This document shows, in pieces, positions 20,117-32,441 of a stretch of 64,000 nucleotides of DNA (the first letter of the stretch is position 1; each line of letters opens with the position of its first letter). A program made the position numbers and the translations under genes. The stretch comes from Xanthostigma xanthostigma (taxonomy: Eukaryota > Arthropoda > Insecta > Raphidioptera > Raphidiidae), in contig OY754469.1 in the NCBI GenBank assembly GCA_963575645.1, positions 16,324,001-16,388,000 of the forward strand, given 5' to 3'. Below the pieces are notes generated by a model. The model made no database searches and was not told where the DNA came from. It saw only the letters and a program-made list of their open reading frames with translations.

Positions 20117-20989
20117 CCATTAGTTGTTATAAGCTTTGTGACCCCACTGTTAACATTAGTCGCCATGTCATTATTTATAGTACCTCGCCTATGATTTTAT
20201 TTGACTTGTTTAAGATTTTCGCTATCTTAATGTAGCAGCCATTATTTAGTTGTTATAATACCTTGCGTTTGAAGCTCGTCTAATATAATTATTTCCAAAA
20301 TATTTAATCGCTATCAAGTTATTTTTTTAGTTGCAAATAGTTAGTCGCTCTTTAAGTTGTTAGCCGCCTGGAAAATTATTTTCCAAAACTAAATTCACTT
20401 AAACACAAATGAAGTTCTGCATTTTTAGTTTTGCGAAAGAAGCTAAAAAAACAAAATAATAAAAATGTTGTTATAATCTGAACTCTATAACAGACTTTTA
20501 TGTATAAAGTTTAGCGCTTAATTTGTTAGTTAATTAATTCTTATGAAAACGATAATTGAGTAGACAATTTATTAGCAGATAAAAACAATGTTTTTTTTAT
20601 TGTTACAAGCCACGAGCCACACGTGAAAAAGTTAAGCTGTATAACCCTAGTACTTGCTATTATATTTATTAAGTTATATTAATTAAAATTGTGGGAGTGA
20701 GGTGGTGTCTTTCTCGGCACAATAATTAATTACCCGGCAAATAACTACCTTCAGATAGCCGACAATATTGTTAAAATAAACTTACTGTTGTCAAAAACAA
20801 TAAGTATATAAACTCAGTATTTTTATTAAATATGTTCTTTTCTTGTTTTGTTATTATTATTGAAATTGACATATCTTTATGAAGTTATGTTGAATAATCA
20901 AATAAACAATAAACAATCACAATGCGATTTTTATATACGTGTATTTTATTTTTGTTTATCAAGTTATGACTCCGAATAGTTGTATTTAT
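20117..20989. other. Unassigned spacer
   Basis: No gene or repeat family recognised. Confidence 0.45.
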
Positions 20990-21728
20990 GTAGGTATTAG
21001 TGATGGGCATAATCGATATATTTCAATAATCGAATGAATCGAAATAATCGGTTTTTATAATCGAATGATCATTCGAATTATCGATTATGAATGATGCGCT
21101 AACTTGGCAACTTCGATTTGTTAATATTACTTAACACAATATTAATAATGGAATTACTGGTATGATCGAATAGAAATAGAAATATATTTGTAATGCCCTA
21201 GAATCTAGATGGATACATCGTCAATTTCCATAATGAGTTAAACATTAAAATTGAAATTTAAAAAATCCTTAATGTCATAAAAACATTTTTTTCGGAAGAA
21301 TGATTTAAGTTTGAACTTAAATTCTTTACCACACTGAATTTCAGTTAAGCTATTTGGTAGTTTATTAAATAGGATGGATTTTTCTGAGACATTTTCAATC
21401 TGCATTTTTTTAGTCTAACATCTTGATTGTTTGTTATGTCATGATTATGAATATCATTTACTTTGGTGTATGCATTAATGTGCATTTTTATTTGCAAAAT
21501 ACACTCCATCATATAAATACTAGTGAAACCGAATGATATCAATATATCATATATTAATCGACAGTCGACATAGCAATAGTACTGTGTCGGGATTAATATT
21601 CATTTCATATTTCATAATCGATTCAAGCGAATGATATCTCGGTTGCCATAATCGAATCGATTAATTATTCGGCCATAATCGAAATATTTCGATTATATCA
21701 TTCATAATCGCCCAACACTAGTAGGTAT
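20990..21728. mobile_element. hAT-like element carrying a LINE tail
   Basis: A perfect 8-bp duplication GTAGGTAT (20990-20997, 21721-21728) flanks 723 bp with TIRs TAGTGATGGGCATAATCGA and, inverted, TAGTGTTGGGCGATTATGA. Sub-terminal regions are rich in AATCGAA motifs. No hAT transposase; the middle is a LINE 3' coding fragment (21215-21545). Confidence 0.85.
21215..21545 (-). pseudogene. LINE RT C-terminal fragment inside a hAT
   Basis: Minus-strand translation gives SIYMMECILQIKMH, DIHNHDITNNQDV, RLKKCRLKMSQKN, then in a second frame LFNKLPNSLTEI and FKFKLKSFF. This is the ordered tail of Jockey/CR1-type LINE polymerases ('dihnyntR...R...G.klyNkLP..i'). A frameshift lies between the two parts. 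It is either a LINE insertion in the hAT or a captured fragment. Confidence 0.65.
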
Positions 21729-22236
21729 ATACTACAGATGCGGGTTTTACTGACATCTGTAGATGCGGATTTTTTTATGTTCCCATTTACAGATGCGGAC
21801 GTTGAATTAATAATAAGAATAATATTATTAACAATGAATGTGACTTCTGATTGGTAAATAATACATTTTCGTGAACATTTATTATCATTTTTATTAAGAA
21901 AGTCGATCAAATTTCAGAAGTGGTGAAGTCATTATTTTCTATTTCTATTGGCCTTGTCATGACTTCGCAAGTTAAGACAAAATTATTTTGCGGATGCGGA
22001 TGTGATGTAAGTCAGACTTGCATCACATCCGCATTGCACGTGTTATAGTAGATGGCTAAAAATGATGTGAATGTTTTAAGATTGGGGATGTGGAAGCAAA
22101 CGTCTGCAACATCCCCGCAGTACTTACTCGTGCTTCGAAAGTAAAATTTGAATTGTTAAATAATTATTTTTTCTTATACCAACAGTAAAGCGTTGATTAT
22201 CCAGTATTTCCATTATAGCTTAAGCAACGAATAATT
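21729..22236. other. Spacer with repeated GATGCGGA motifs
   Basis: CAGATGCGG or its complement recurs at about 21735, 21759, 21791 and 21991-22033, giving a loose inverted arrangement around the 21.8-22.0 kb stretch; it looks like the sub-terminal repeats of an old hAT element. No gene. Confidence 0.4.
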
Positions 22237-23267
22237 CTAGATGGAAAAGTCGAAAGCAGAACATTTGACTTAGGAACTTTGTTTGGACTAGTTAGGAGAT
22301 AAACATACTAAAAGTCCTTACTCCTCCGAGGTACGCCCGAAGGGGGGGAGCACAAAGAAGGTCCCGTTTTTTGGTATTTTGCTTTCATCTCGAAAACGGT
22401 ACGTCGTACGAAATTTTTACATTGTAACAATACGAATTTGTCAAAATCATTTCGTATTGCTCATTCACACTATTAAAAACACCCACACACTATTAAAAAA
22501 TAACATAAGCTGGGAGTACCTCCACGCAGGGCCCTCTTTCCCACTGGGCACTCTGGCACGTGCCCAGGGCCCCGCGATCGATAGGGACCCCCTAGTTTAA
22601 TGGTATACTAAGTACCTAAACTGTTTAAAACAAAAATCATCAGTGAACTAGTTTTTCATATACTTATTTTTTTTTGTCCTTCATGTTAAAATTGGGAACG
22701 TGATTCTTTTAAATATATGCATTTTATATCACATTCCTCGACTTAGAATCTAGAACCTTGTTTATCTATTTTCTTTGTCTATTCTAACAAAATAGTGCTC
22801 TGTTAAGGTCATAGGGGCCCCATAATCCTAATGTGCCCAGGGCCTCCAATAGGTTAAAGCTTATGTTATTTTTTAATAGTGTGTGGGTGTTTTTAATAGT
22901 GTGGATGAGCGATACGAAATGCTTTTGACAAATTCGTATTGTTACAATGTGCTACAGAGAATTTAACACATTTTTGAAAATCGACCATTTTTCGGAGCTC
23001 ATAGCTAGGCAAAGATTGGAGATAGATAAAAAGTAAGAAAGCTAAAGTTGTAGAGAATTTTATCAGCTTTCATTATGTATTACAACAAAATTTCGTACGA
23101 CGTACCGTTTTCGAGATGAAAGCAAAAAAACAAAAAACGGGACCTTCTTTGTGCTCCCCCCCTTCGGGCGTACCTCAGAGGGGCAAGGACTTTTAGTATG
23201 TTTATCTCCTAACTAGTCCAAACAAAGTTCCTAAGTCAAATGTTCTGCTTTCGACTTTTCCATCTAG
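22237..23267. mobile_element. 1 kb inverted-repeat element with unequal arms
   Basis: Left arm 22237-22511 and right arm 22857-23267 begin CTAGATGGAAAAGTCGAAAG and its complement, and share GGTACGCCCGAAGGGGG and GAAAACGGTACGTCGTACG. The right arm has about 140 extra bases (near 22952-23090) absent from the left, so one arm was deleted. The spacer 22512-22856 has its own GC-rich inverted motifs, CTGGCACGTGCCCAGGGCC against GTGCCCAGGGCC, resembling a decayed hAT. No coding sequence. Confidence 0.8.
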
Positions 23268-26068
23268 ATGCCCCTTATGAGCACTCATTGACCAAACTAA
23301 TTACTCTTTAAAGAAAATATATAATCTTTAATTTTTATATTCGTCAGCTATATTTTTTGAAAATTCGATTTGTCTTCGTTTTATTTTATCCTGGTTTAAA
23401 AAATGTCATCGTCTTATTTGTTTCACAGGACCTTCACTCAGTCTTGGAATATTCGGTACAAAAACACTTCGATTTAGAAATAACAATTATCATAGTTCGA
23501 ATGTGCTTTTATTTCGAATGTAGATTTAATATTTAAATATCACTTTTATTTAAAATGTTATCAATTCAATTTTAATCAGTGTAACTGGAAACCTACAGTA
23601 TTTACATTAAAATGTAAAGTAAACATTTAATATTTTCAATAACATTTCCACAACTAGAGTAAATTGTATAGTGTAATCATATCATTGAATTTCCATTGAA
23701 TATACTCCATTCATACGTCGACGCCGTTATGGGAATTCCACAAAGTGTACTGACCTTCCTTTTCACAATTTAAATGACTAAGAACCGTCTCCTGACCATT
23801 CATAAACAAGTAAACAACATTTTTACACAAACCACGTAATTAATTGTTTATTTCGTTATCGAATAGCCGACTTTTGGTATAATGCTAGATGAGATTTAGA
23901 AACATTTTGGGGGATTTTTTTCCTATTGTTTTTCGACAGGAAACTAAATTCCTGCAATTTTGATCGATTTTTATAGTTATCCTCAATAACAACTGATAAA
24001 GAGTCCAAATTATTCGGTTCTCTTTTATCTAACATTCTAGTTTATCCGACATAGGAAGGAAGTAATGTAGACTGCTTTGATGACGAAAGTTTAGCTATAG
24101 TCCAATCGATAGGTAGATTCCGATCCAAATAAGTTTCGAAACTTTGAAAATTTTTAGAGCTCGATGCCCTAAATGAAACGAGAAAAAAACTGTAAAATGT
24201 GATCACAACCGCTAAGCCCAGCGTATTGGTAAAATGACAAAAAAAAACAGTTACTTTGCAATATCTCGCTTCGGGTGACTTGTAGGCAAAAACATGTTTA
24301 TAATAAAATAAATTACAATTAAATTTTCTACACAATTTGTAAGATCATATATTTTACTTTAAATTGAATTGTTTTGGTGAAAATTATGATTTCCTGCATT
24401 TATTATTCAAACTTGACTAAAGTTTGTATGCTTATTTGAGACGTACATTGACCTAACGATTCTAAAATTTTTGCCTTCCAAAGTTATTTTTTTTAATTTT
24501 AGGGCAGTTTTACTATTTCTAAGAAAAATTAAGTAAAAAACACAACGTTAAAGGTTTCTTTGTTCTGTAAAACCCGTTACAACTAGTCCTTAGCTCCCCT
24601 ACTGTTTGTTTGCGTAAATAATTCGTACCAAAACAATTTTTTATCTTGATTTATTTTCCACGTTTTTTTGGCAAAAAAATGTATTAAGCGAAAAGAGATA
24701 AAAAACGGTCACTTCAATTGTTTAAAAACTCGAGAAACATTAAAAAGGATGAGTTCATGATCCCCCATATATGCGTCTTATCAGATACCCGTCTAGTTTA
24801 TGCTAGATAATCAAGCCTCTACTGTATTATTATTTTAAAGTCATAAATTGCCAGGATTATCTGGGATGACTACTAAATCATATTTTTTAAGGGGGCGTGG
24901 CTTCGTCTATACAACTTACCTTTTAAATACGTGAAACTAATGGCCATATTCACCGAACGTAAGTACAGTTATTTATTCGGTTCATTTGTTTCATTTCTCG
25001 GAATAAATAGCGATAATTTAATTCATCAAGCATAATTATGTTTACTGCAGATATAAATCTATTCTGTCTTACTTCCAAGGTATAAGTATTTATTCGCCTG
25101 ATAAAATAATAAGGGCCGCCACATTGATCATAATACCTAACCTATAAACGTGGAGTGTTATAATATCTGCTGTTGCTCTTGTGAATTTATTTATGTGTTG
25201 TTTATTAACCTTTTATGAAGTGAATAGTTGTAAAGTCAGTGGAAGTTTACACTAACGCTATCGGTCGAATTTTTGGATGAACGTCAAAATATTCAACAAA
25301 AAGAACAAGGAGTATAGTGCAGTGCATATTTATTCTTTACCTAACTAACTTTTCTACCTGATAATTTGCTTGGTGAATTGAAAGTAAATTTTATTCTAAC
25401 GAATAAATTTGTTCAAAGATTAGTAACTTCTATCTTTAATAGTGTTGGGTGAATATGGGCATAGATACTATTAATACGACGTTAGTGATTTTCAAGTCAT
25501 TTCTGTCTTTTTATTTGATAACTTTTTTATGTAACATCCTAACTTCTAGATTTGATATTATATAACAAAAACAAAACATTAAACGAAAACAAAAAATTAA
25601 GACGTATTCGGAAACATGGAAATTATTCTTCCTACCATGACGTTTTTATACAAGTTTTTTCCATAACTTGAATAAATAATGGAGCTTTGTTCAGTTATCT
25701 CAGTGGAAAACACTTCGTGCATACATCCTGTTGCAGATGAATACCTTTTAATATTAACTATGAATTACAAACAGGTAAATAAAATATACAAAACACTTGA
25801 CCATTTGAAATATGTATAAAAACAGCATTTATAAAAGAATTTAACAGTCGATGACGCCTGGTTTGAATAATATTGATTGAAATAAATGATTCGATTATAC
25901 TGAGGGCACACAGAATATTTACATTTTATCTTAGTTTAAAATTATAAATTATAACCCCTTTCCACAATACGAATTGTTTCGTGCAATATACTTTCCAGAC
26001 AACTGTGTTGCCATTAACATTACAAGGCTCTACATAAAAAAAAGTGTTAATAATCTACAAACTGCACA
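23268..26068. other. 2.8 kb without recognised features
   Basis: The longest unassigned stretch. A 97-codon minus frame at 24042-24335 has a faint resemblance to pogo/Tigger helix-turn-helix sequence (KSPEA, VTVFF) but too weak to call. I see no TIRs, tandem repeats or plausible exon chain. Confidence 0.4.
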
Positions 26069-26916
26069 TACAGGCTGTCCCACGACAAGACTGCCATAGC
26101 CTGGGACTGTGTTGCTGGGGTGATTTCAAGTCAAAAATGTCTAATGAACCGGAACGCTATCCTAACTGAGCTAGAAGCATTTGAAATTTTAAATAAGCCC
26201 ACTAATGCAGGTATTAGGTTCGGCTGTTGGTTTTGTTATTATTAAAAAGACCAGGTGGCTGTGAATCACCATTAGTATTTAATGGAAGATCGTCTCACAG
26301 CCATTCGTTATTTACGTTTCATTGAAAATGATTTTCCAATATTACTGGATGAAGTTTCTATTAATGTAAGACAACGAATGTGGATTCAGCGCGATGGCGC
26401 ACCTCCACACTTTGGTCGACAAGTACCAGAATTTTTTAATCTAAATTATACAAACAGGTGGATTGGAAGAGGTTCTGCAGTTCCTTGGCCAGCAAGGTCA
26501 CCAGACTTTAATCCCTTAGATTACTTTTTATGAGGAAGACTGAAAACTTTAGTTTATGCAGGAAATATCTTAAACAGAGAACAACTAGTAGCTAGAATCA
26601 TGGATGCCGCAGAAACTATTCGTGCTGATCCTGAGACTCTTCGCAGAGCTACCACTTCAATTCTAAGAAGAGCTAAACTATGTATACATAGCAACTGGGT
26701 GGACATTTTGAGCAACTAATTCAATAAAGCGATTTTTTAAAATGGTTTTTAAATTAGTAGGGAATTCCTACGACTACTTATCTAAAATTTCAAATGCTTC
26801 CAGCTCAGTTAGGATAGCGTTCCGGGTATAATAATATTCATTAGACATTTTTGACTTGAAATCACCCCAGCAACACAGTCCCAGGCTATGGAAGACATGT
26901 CGTGGGACACCCTGTA
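26069..26916 (+). mobile_element. Tc1/mariner-superfamily element with ~125-bp TIRs
   Basis: TA at 26069-26070 and 26915-26916 flank 844 bp. The TIRs start CAGGCTGTCCCACGACA (left) and CAGGGTGTCCCACGACATG (right, inverted) and remain similar for about 125 bp including ATAGCGTTCC and CAGCAACACAGTCCCAGGC. The interior is the C-terminal half of a transposase, so this is an internally deleted copy. Confidence 0.88.
26282..26719 (+). pseudogene. DDE transposase, C-terminal half (Tc1/mariner type)
   Basis: The frame starting 26282 reads RLTAIRYLRFIENDFPILL, RQRMWIQRDGAPPHFGRQV, WIGRGSAVPWPARSPDFNP, LDYFL; the D of 'QRDGAPPH' and the 'SPDFNPLDYFL' block belong to the IS630-Tc1-mariner catalytic fold. 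A TGA at 26531-26533 replaces the usual W of 'FLWG', after which the same frame continues GRLKTLVYAG, EQLVARIMDAAETIRADPE, RRAKLCIHSN to a stop near 26717. The N-terminal DNA-binding half and first catalytic D are deleted. The nonsense codon and truncation make it inactive. Confidence 0.85.
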
Positions 26917-26977
26917 TAAAAAAAGTATATAAATGTCACTGCTGAGATTCGCGCTGGTTGAGGTATCAATTTTTTTG

Positions 26978-27187
26978 GAAGTGTGTGACAGAGAGATCCG
27001 AGGTAAGTAACTGTGTAATAAGAAAGGACCCAACATCGCAGTCGCTTGTGATGGCACCCTGAATATTAGAAAGTGCTCGGTATGTAAACTTTCTAATATT
27101 CAGGGTGCCATCACAAGCGACTGCGATGTTGGGTCCTTTATTATTACACAGTTAGTTACCTCGGATCTCTCTGTCACACACTTCTAA
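26978..27187. mobile_element. Hairpin MITE with ~96-bp arms
   Basis: Left arm from AAGTGTGTGACAGAGAGATC, right arm its complement, separated by a 15-base loop (27074-27088). Arms include CAACATCGCAGTCGCTTGTG and are almost identical. No target duplication assigned and no coding sequence. Confidence 0.82.
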
Positions 27188-27650
27188 GTTTAAATTAAAT
27201 TAAAATCTTTAAAATTCGCAAACCCCTAATAGGACCGAATTTTTCGCAGACAACCCTATATCAACGTGTTCGCAATAAAACAGTGCTTATTATGATATAA
27301 ATTTTTTTCTATTATCAATCAAGTGAAAGTAACGTGCATCGACATACCTATTTATAACTGACAACCCAGAGTTCGCCCAGGTAAATAATAGACAACTCAA
27401 CGGCTGCACATTCTATACGTTTTATACTTCAAGTCAGGACAAAATTTTCTTATTATCTTGATGTTGCAACATTTAATAAAAAATCATTTTTAAAAAACTA
27501 ATTAAAAATAGTCTGTCCAGGATTTTTTTAGCAAACCCATTTTTAATATATTTTCTAATATACTAAATTCATGATAAAATATGTTTCATTCTATTATCGA
27601 TGTAGGTTCGGCTCTTCTACTATAATAAGAAATTTGAGTATCTTGTGGAT
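27188..27650. other. Unassigned spacer
   Basis: AT-rich; no gene or element recognised. Confidence 0.45.
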
Positions 27651-27802
27651 ATATATGTCGCCGGGATATTGTCAAATCCGTGATTTTGTAATTTCACTAG
27701 TGAAATTACATTATCACGATTGACAAAGATTCGTGATATTCTAATTTCACTAAGTGAAATTATAATATCACGGGTTTGACAATATCCCGGCGACATATAC
27801 AT
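27651..27802. mobile_element. Nested-palindrome element P2
   Basis: Outer arms ATATATGTCGCCGGGATATT and complement; between them two tandem small palindromes of the form CGTGAT-n-TAATTTCACT(A)AGTGAAATTA-n-ATCACG separated by a short linker. Same plan as 17499-17633 (TATATATGT edge, CCGG near the edge, repeated internal CTAGT-centred palindromes). Confidence 0.7.
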
Positions 27803-28319
27803 AGACCAGTAAAATGACGAACTCAGTTTCCACTAATTCGAAAATTAGAAGAACTTTTCCATGGTTACAATATTGAATTTTGACAACTGATGAAACACAG
27901 TTTTTTAGCTCTTCTTTAACAAGTTTCAGTCATCGCACGAAGGTGCAATTTTGACAGATTGTGTCTCATACTTATTATAAATGTTCCCTCAAATTTGATC
28001 CCTTTTGCGACTTTGTAGAAATGTTAGGGTCAAAATCATCTTCATTTTACTGGCCTACAAAACTAACATTATTTCATTGTTGTCTACAAGCTAGTCCTTT
28101 TTATATTTGACACGTCATGTTCCTTGTTCAATGATCCGTTCATGTAAAATTAGTTTATTTTTTCTCTGTAAATTGATCAGACATTTTATAACTGTCTACT
28201 ACAAAAATATTTTATGTAGTTACAAGAACATTTTAATAGTCGCCGTTGAAAATTATTCCCGTCATAATTAAATATTGATTAATGATCTAAATGTTCAGGA
28301 CCGGCTGGTTAATTAAAAA
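27803..28319. other. Unassigned spacer
   Basis: No gene or element recognised. Confidence 0.45.
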
Positions 28320-28533
28320 AAATATAGTTTAAAAAAAACTAAAAAACACGCTTTATATCGGACTAAAAAGTAAAAAATAATTGTTTTAAAATAAGCTTAA
28401 AAAGCGTGGGGCGCTTTGTTCCACATTTTCGTACATCGAGCGCCCAACGCTTTTTAAGCTTATTTTAAAACAATTATTTTTTACTTTTTAGTCCGATATA
28501 AAGAGTGTTTTTTAGTTTTTTTTAAACTATATT
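28320..28533. mobile_element. Hairpin MITE with ~90-bp AT-rich arms
   Basis: AAATATAGTTTAAAAAAAAC runs inward on the left and is mirrored at 28514-28533; the arms share TTATATCGGACTAAAAAGTA and AATAAGCTTAAAAAGCGT. A ~30-base centre contains GGGGCGCT/AGCGCCC. No coding sequence. Confidence 0.8.
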
Positions 28534-28564
28534 TTATTTTTCACTTTTTAGTTTGAGGATCTAT

Positions 28565-29004
28565 AAAAGAATTTATTAATCCTGGGGGTCCTAATAAGGA
28601 TAATGGGAAACTGTTATCAAATTATTGCATTGTCATCGGTCCTTGATACGTATGCAAAGTTTCAAATTAATCAGACTTCGGGAAATTGGTGAAAATTATG
28701 CTCAAAGATTTAAAAGAATTTATTAATCCTGGGGGTCCTAATAAGGATAATGGGAAACTGTTATCAAATTATTGCATTGTCATCGGTCCTTGATACGTAT
28801 GCAAAGTTTCAAATTAATCAGACTTCGGGAAATTGGTGAAAATTATGCTCAAAGATTTAAAAGAATTTATTAATCCTGGGGGTCCTAATAAGGATAATGG
28901 GAAACTGTTATCAAATTATTGCATTGTCATCGGTCCTTGATACGTATGCAAAGTTTCAAATTAATCAGACTTCGGGAAATTGGTGAAAATTATGCTCAAA
29001 GATT
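28565..29004 (+). repeat. Three identical 147-bp tandem units
   Basis: AGAATTTATTAATCCTGGGG starts at 28568, 28715 and 28862, giving two intervals of exactly 147 bp; reading the copies side by side shows no difference. The unit ends ATTATGCTCAAAGATT. The last unit runs into CCGTTACGGACATACATACA, which resembles the end of a dispersed element, so the array is probably an internal amplification of a transposon terminus. Confidence 0.92.
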
Positions 29005-29379
29005 CCGTTACGGACATACATACATAGTTAGTTACATACATAGTTACAACCCAAACTAATATAAAGCGTTTAATTAGAGAGTTTCATATAATTTAAATTT
29101 AACTAAAGATACTAGAACTTAGATATTGGAAACATATCACTACTAATATTCTAAATTGTATGTTTGTTGCTCAATCACACTTAACTATACTGAACGGATT
29201 TACATAAAAAAATGTATATAGGAATAACTCAAATATAGACTGTGTTGTATCCGGTTTCAAATATTTTTTTAACATTACTATTCATTTCTCCGATGATGAT
29301 TTACTAGCTCAAATCATCCACATTGTTTAATTGACTCCTAGATCACAAGCTACGCCAGACTCCTCGTCTCCTACCCGGG
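29005..29379. other. Spacer after the tandem array
   Basis: A short ACATACATAGTTA repeat at 29012-29045, then AT-rich sequence with nothing recognised. Confidence 0.45.
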
Positions 29380-29575
29380 CCAACTAATATAAAGAGTCAG
29401 ATGTAGGAGGTATTCTCCGAAACTTTTCATTTGATTTCAAAATGTTTTTCATCAATATTTAAAATAGACCTTCAGGATGCACGTAGGCTATATAATTATC
29501 GTGTTAAAATAGAAGCGTTCTTCGTGGAGACTAATTTTGCCGCGTAAGTCGACGAAAGACGGTGGCAATTTATAA
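29380..29575 (+). mobile_element. Helitron family 2 fragment
   Basis: ACTAATATAAAGAG, then CTTCAGGATGCACGTAGGCT, AAAATAGAAGCGTTCTTCGT and TTTGCCGCGTAAGTCGACGA follow the order of the copies at 1470 and 17640 (there in minus orientation). Both ends eroded. Confidence 0.6.
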
Positions 29576-31830
29576 AAATTGGGTAATCGTATTTTGTAAT
29601 GATTCTAAAGACGGTTTCCAAATCGATTTGCCGAGCGTTAGCCGGCGAGCCACAGCGGTTTCAATGGAGTCTCGTGGATGTGTGACGAGATTAGCTTAGC
29701 AATGTTTTGCGTTTCCTGTTTTGTTTTGACTAGTTACTCGCGAAAATGGCAAGCCGCGTCACGAGCGGCTTGGCAAATCACATGCCATACTTGCCAAGTG
29801 ACGTGTCGTTGGAAGTCGGTTTTAGTCCCAGATAACACGATTTCGCACCACATCGCACTACTAGACTTTGCAGAACCTAACTACCATGTTATGCGAGGGT
29901 TCACTATACTCGTTATGGAATGTTTACTGTATTATTGTTTTGAGAAAAAACCGCCTTTTTGTGCGATTCGTATCACAATCTCACATATTTTAGGGCCACA
30001 GCAGTAGATCGGATTGTCAGGTAATTTACCAGTTGTTTTAATAAATATGGAAATGTCTCGATTTTTAAAAGAAACCGGTCTATATGATTTTATTTATGTA
30101 TTTTATCTTATTTATTTCTTACTTTTTTTATTTGTGTTTTTATAGCATTTTTTTATCTACAATATTTGTTTATTTATTCATTACTTTTGTTTTTCGTTTC
30201 GTTTTGATATTTTCTCTAATATGATTTCAGTTGTTGAGTGTCTATGATCTATAATCTTTCTATCTCTCTCTCCTGTATTAAAAATTATGTGGTCAGCCGG
30301 TCCTTAAGAAACGTCAGTCCATAAATATTATTAATGATTACACAGTGCAACTTTAGTGTTAAATAGTTGAAAAATCTTAATTCGTATAATTTCATATAGT
30401 CGGTCTTTGTTTACTCCTATTTTTTATCGTGTCGTAATAAAAATAGAACAGATAAAATATTTTGCCATTAGTTGATGCTGTGCCTCAGCCAACTAAAAGC
30501 AAGTGATGATTTTTTCTCTATAATAAATTAACTTTTTTCACTATTTGCTGGGTGCGTGAGGGCAGCACCGCCTATCGTCCATGCTCTTATAAACATTGTG
30601 TCAAAAAAACATGTTTCAGACAACTGTGGTAATAATTAAACGAAACTTTTAATTATCGAAATTTTTTTACCCAGTTAAGAAGATAGAGTGTTTATGTTGT
30701 TGCACTGAAAAAAACATATGGAGTATAATTATTATTTGGAAAAATGTAAAACAAACCGACGTTTACTTCCACGAAGACTACTAGCGCCGCTAGCGGGCAA
30801 TAGAGCGGGATTGAACAGCCTTGTTATTATTGTTTTAAACCGCGAAGCTTCTTAATAAACGATATGGCAGGGAGCGCAACGAAAACGACATCTGACGGCC
30901 ACATAAAATCATATTTTATAGCCGTTGCATGATTTATTGCTCATTTAGTCCACAGCTCACGCTGCGATCGATTCCATTGTCCCCATTCTATACTCTGCAC
31001 CCGACCATAAACCGAGTGCATTTTACTCTCTTAACGTAAAATGGAAATCAATTTCGAAATCAGCTCGATAAGAAAGAAAAATTGACGTAGATACTACCTA
31101 TATTTGGAAGCCCCAGACTCAATCTGATTGTGATTCAAATGGGCAGAAAAAAGTGTCAGCCATGCATTTTGGGTCGGCGACGTTTTTTGGGTAGGGAGAC
31201 GTTAGGGGGAGGGGGGTTATTTTAAAACTAAGCAATTGGAACGGAGAGTGTCCATATATTTCTTCAAACGGGGAACCGATTTTTATGCAGTTTTTTAAAT
31301 GACCAAACATTTGTTCCGGAACATTATAGGACACACAAAAGGCTGTTTAAATACAAAAAAAAAATAACACTTTTACTATGAAATGAAAAAACATTGCTAT
31401 ACCTACAATAAAATTCTTAGTAATAAAATACTTCCATTTAAAAAGTATTAAATCCAAAAGTGTAATAACGTTTTTATTATAAATCCCACGTCAATTTATT
31501 AATACAAGTTGTAGAAAATTTTATTATCTACAAAACTGCTCTCTATATAAAATTTTTGCGAGACTCACCGTTACGAACATACAAAAAAAAACTTACACCC
31601 TTCATCAAATGGGGGAATTTCGTTCTGAAAAATAATTCTAAGATCGCCACCGATCTAAAAAATATTGCTATCTAGTCAAAATGCACGGTTGAAAGACAAA
31701 AAATAATGATTGAACTAAGTATTTCATTTAATTATAAATCAAGAACGCGTTGAACCAAACTAATATAATATTATGATGTAATTAAAAGCGTCTTTACATA
31801 ATATTATAAATATGTATTATAAGTTATTAA
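29576..31830. other. Unassigned 2.2 kb
   Basis: 29600-29880 is more GC-rich and contains a 109-codon frame (29678-30007) without recognisable motif. A G-rich tract occurs at 31190-31215. No TIRs, no convincing exon. Confidence 0.4.
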
Positions 31831-32048
31831 TAGTACTAACAGACGCTCGAACTTGGTTCGAAGCGGACAGCGGATCTGGTCCGCTCCGTACCAAATCTGT
31901 TCGTCTGTAGAGTAGTCTGCGTGTCCGCCCGGTTCGATGGGATGCACGTCGTACTTGGTCCGGTCCGGTACAATATCCGAGCGTGTGTATAGCAGTCCGA
32001 CGGACTTGATACATATAAAAGTATAACGACGTCATTGTAATTCAAAAC

Positions 32049-32441
32049 GTTGTGCACAATGCCGGATTTAGAGGTCTGGAGGCCTCGGGGCAACAAAGGA
32101 GTGGAGGCCCCCTGGCCCCAAATTATTTTCCAAATAAAATGGACAATTTTTTTCAGTCGATTTTTCCAATAAATAATTTATTGTGAAACCAAGTATAGAT
32201 TCTTTTATTATTTAACAAACATATAAATATAATCAGAAACAAGAATTATCTAAAAATTAAATTTTAGCATTAACGAACAGAACTTTCCGAACTGAAATCC
32301 AGTTCCCGAAATAAATCACTTTCAATGCTCAGGAAATTTGATTTTTTTTTCCAAAGTCTCTATTGTGGGGGTCCCTCTTTTGTGGTGGCCCCGGGGCTGT
32401 AGCCCCGGTTGCCCTCCCCTAAATACGGCCCTGGTTGTGCA
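32049..32441. mobile_element. hAT MITE nested in the Harbinger element
   Basis: A perfect 8-bp duplication GTTGTGCA at 32049-32056 and 32434-32441. Ends CAATGCCGGATTTAGAGG and, inverted, CAGGGCCGTATTTAGGGGAG; 377 bp without transposase. It joins its own sequence to the upstream transposase frame and so creates a hybrid reading frame that is not a real protein. Confidence 0.9.

Noticed and set aside
24042-24335. Possible pogo/Tigger transposase fragment
   Set aside because: Only a few residues (KSPEA, VTVFF) fit and there are no TIRs or downstream DDE motifs.
28565-29004. CRISPR-like direct repeats
   Set aside because: Units are contiguous 147-mers without spacers, in an animal genome.
29678-30007. 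A 109-codon frame as a small host gene
   Set aside because: No domain, signal peptide or codon evidence; cysteine-rich look is not enough.
32322-32441. C-terminal 40 codons of the 146-codon frame
   Set aside because: These codons are hAT MITE sequence, created by insertion, not part of the Harbinger protein.
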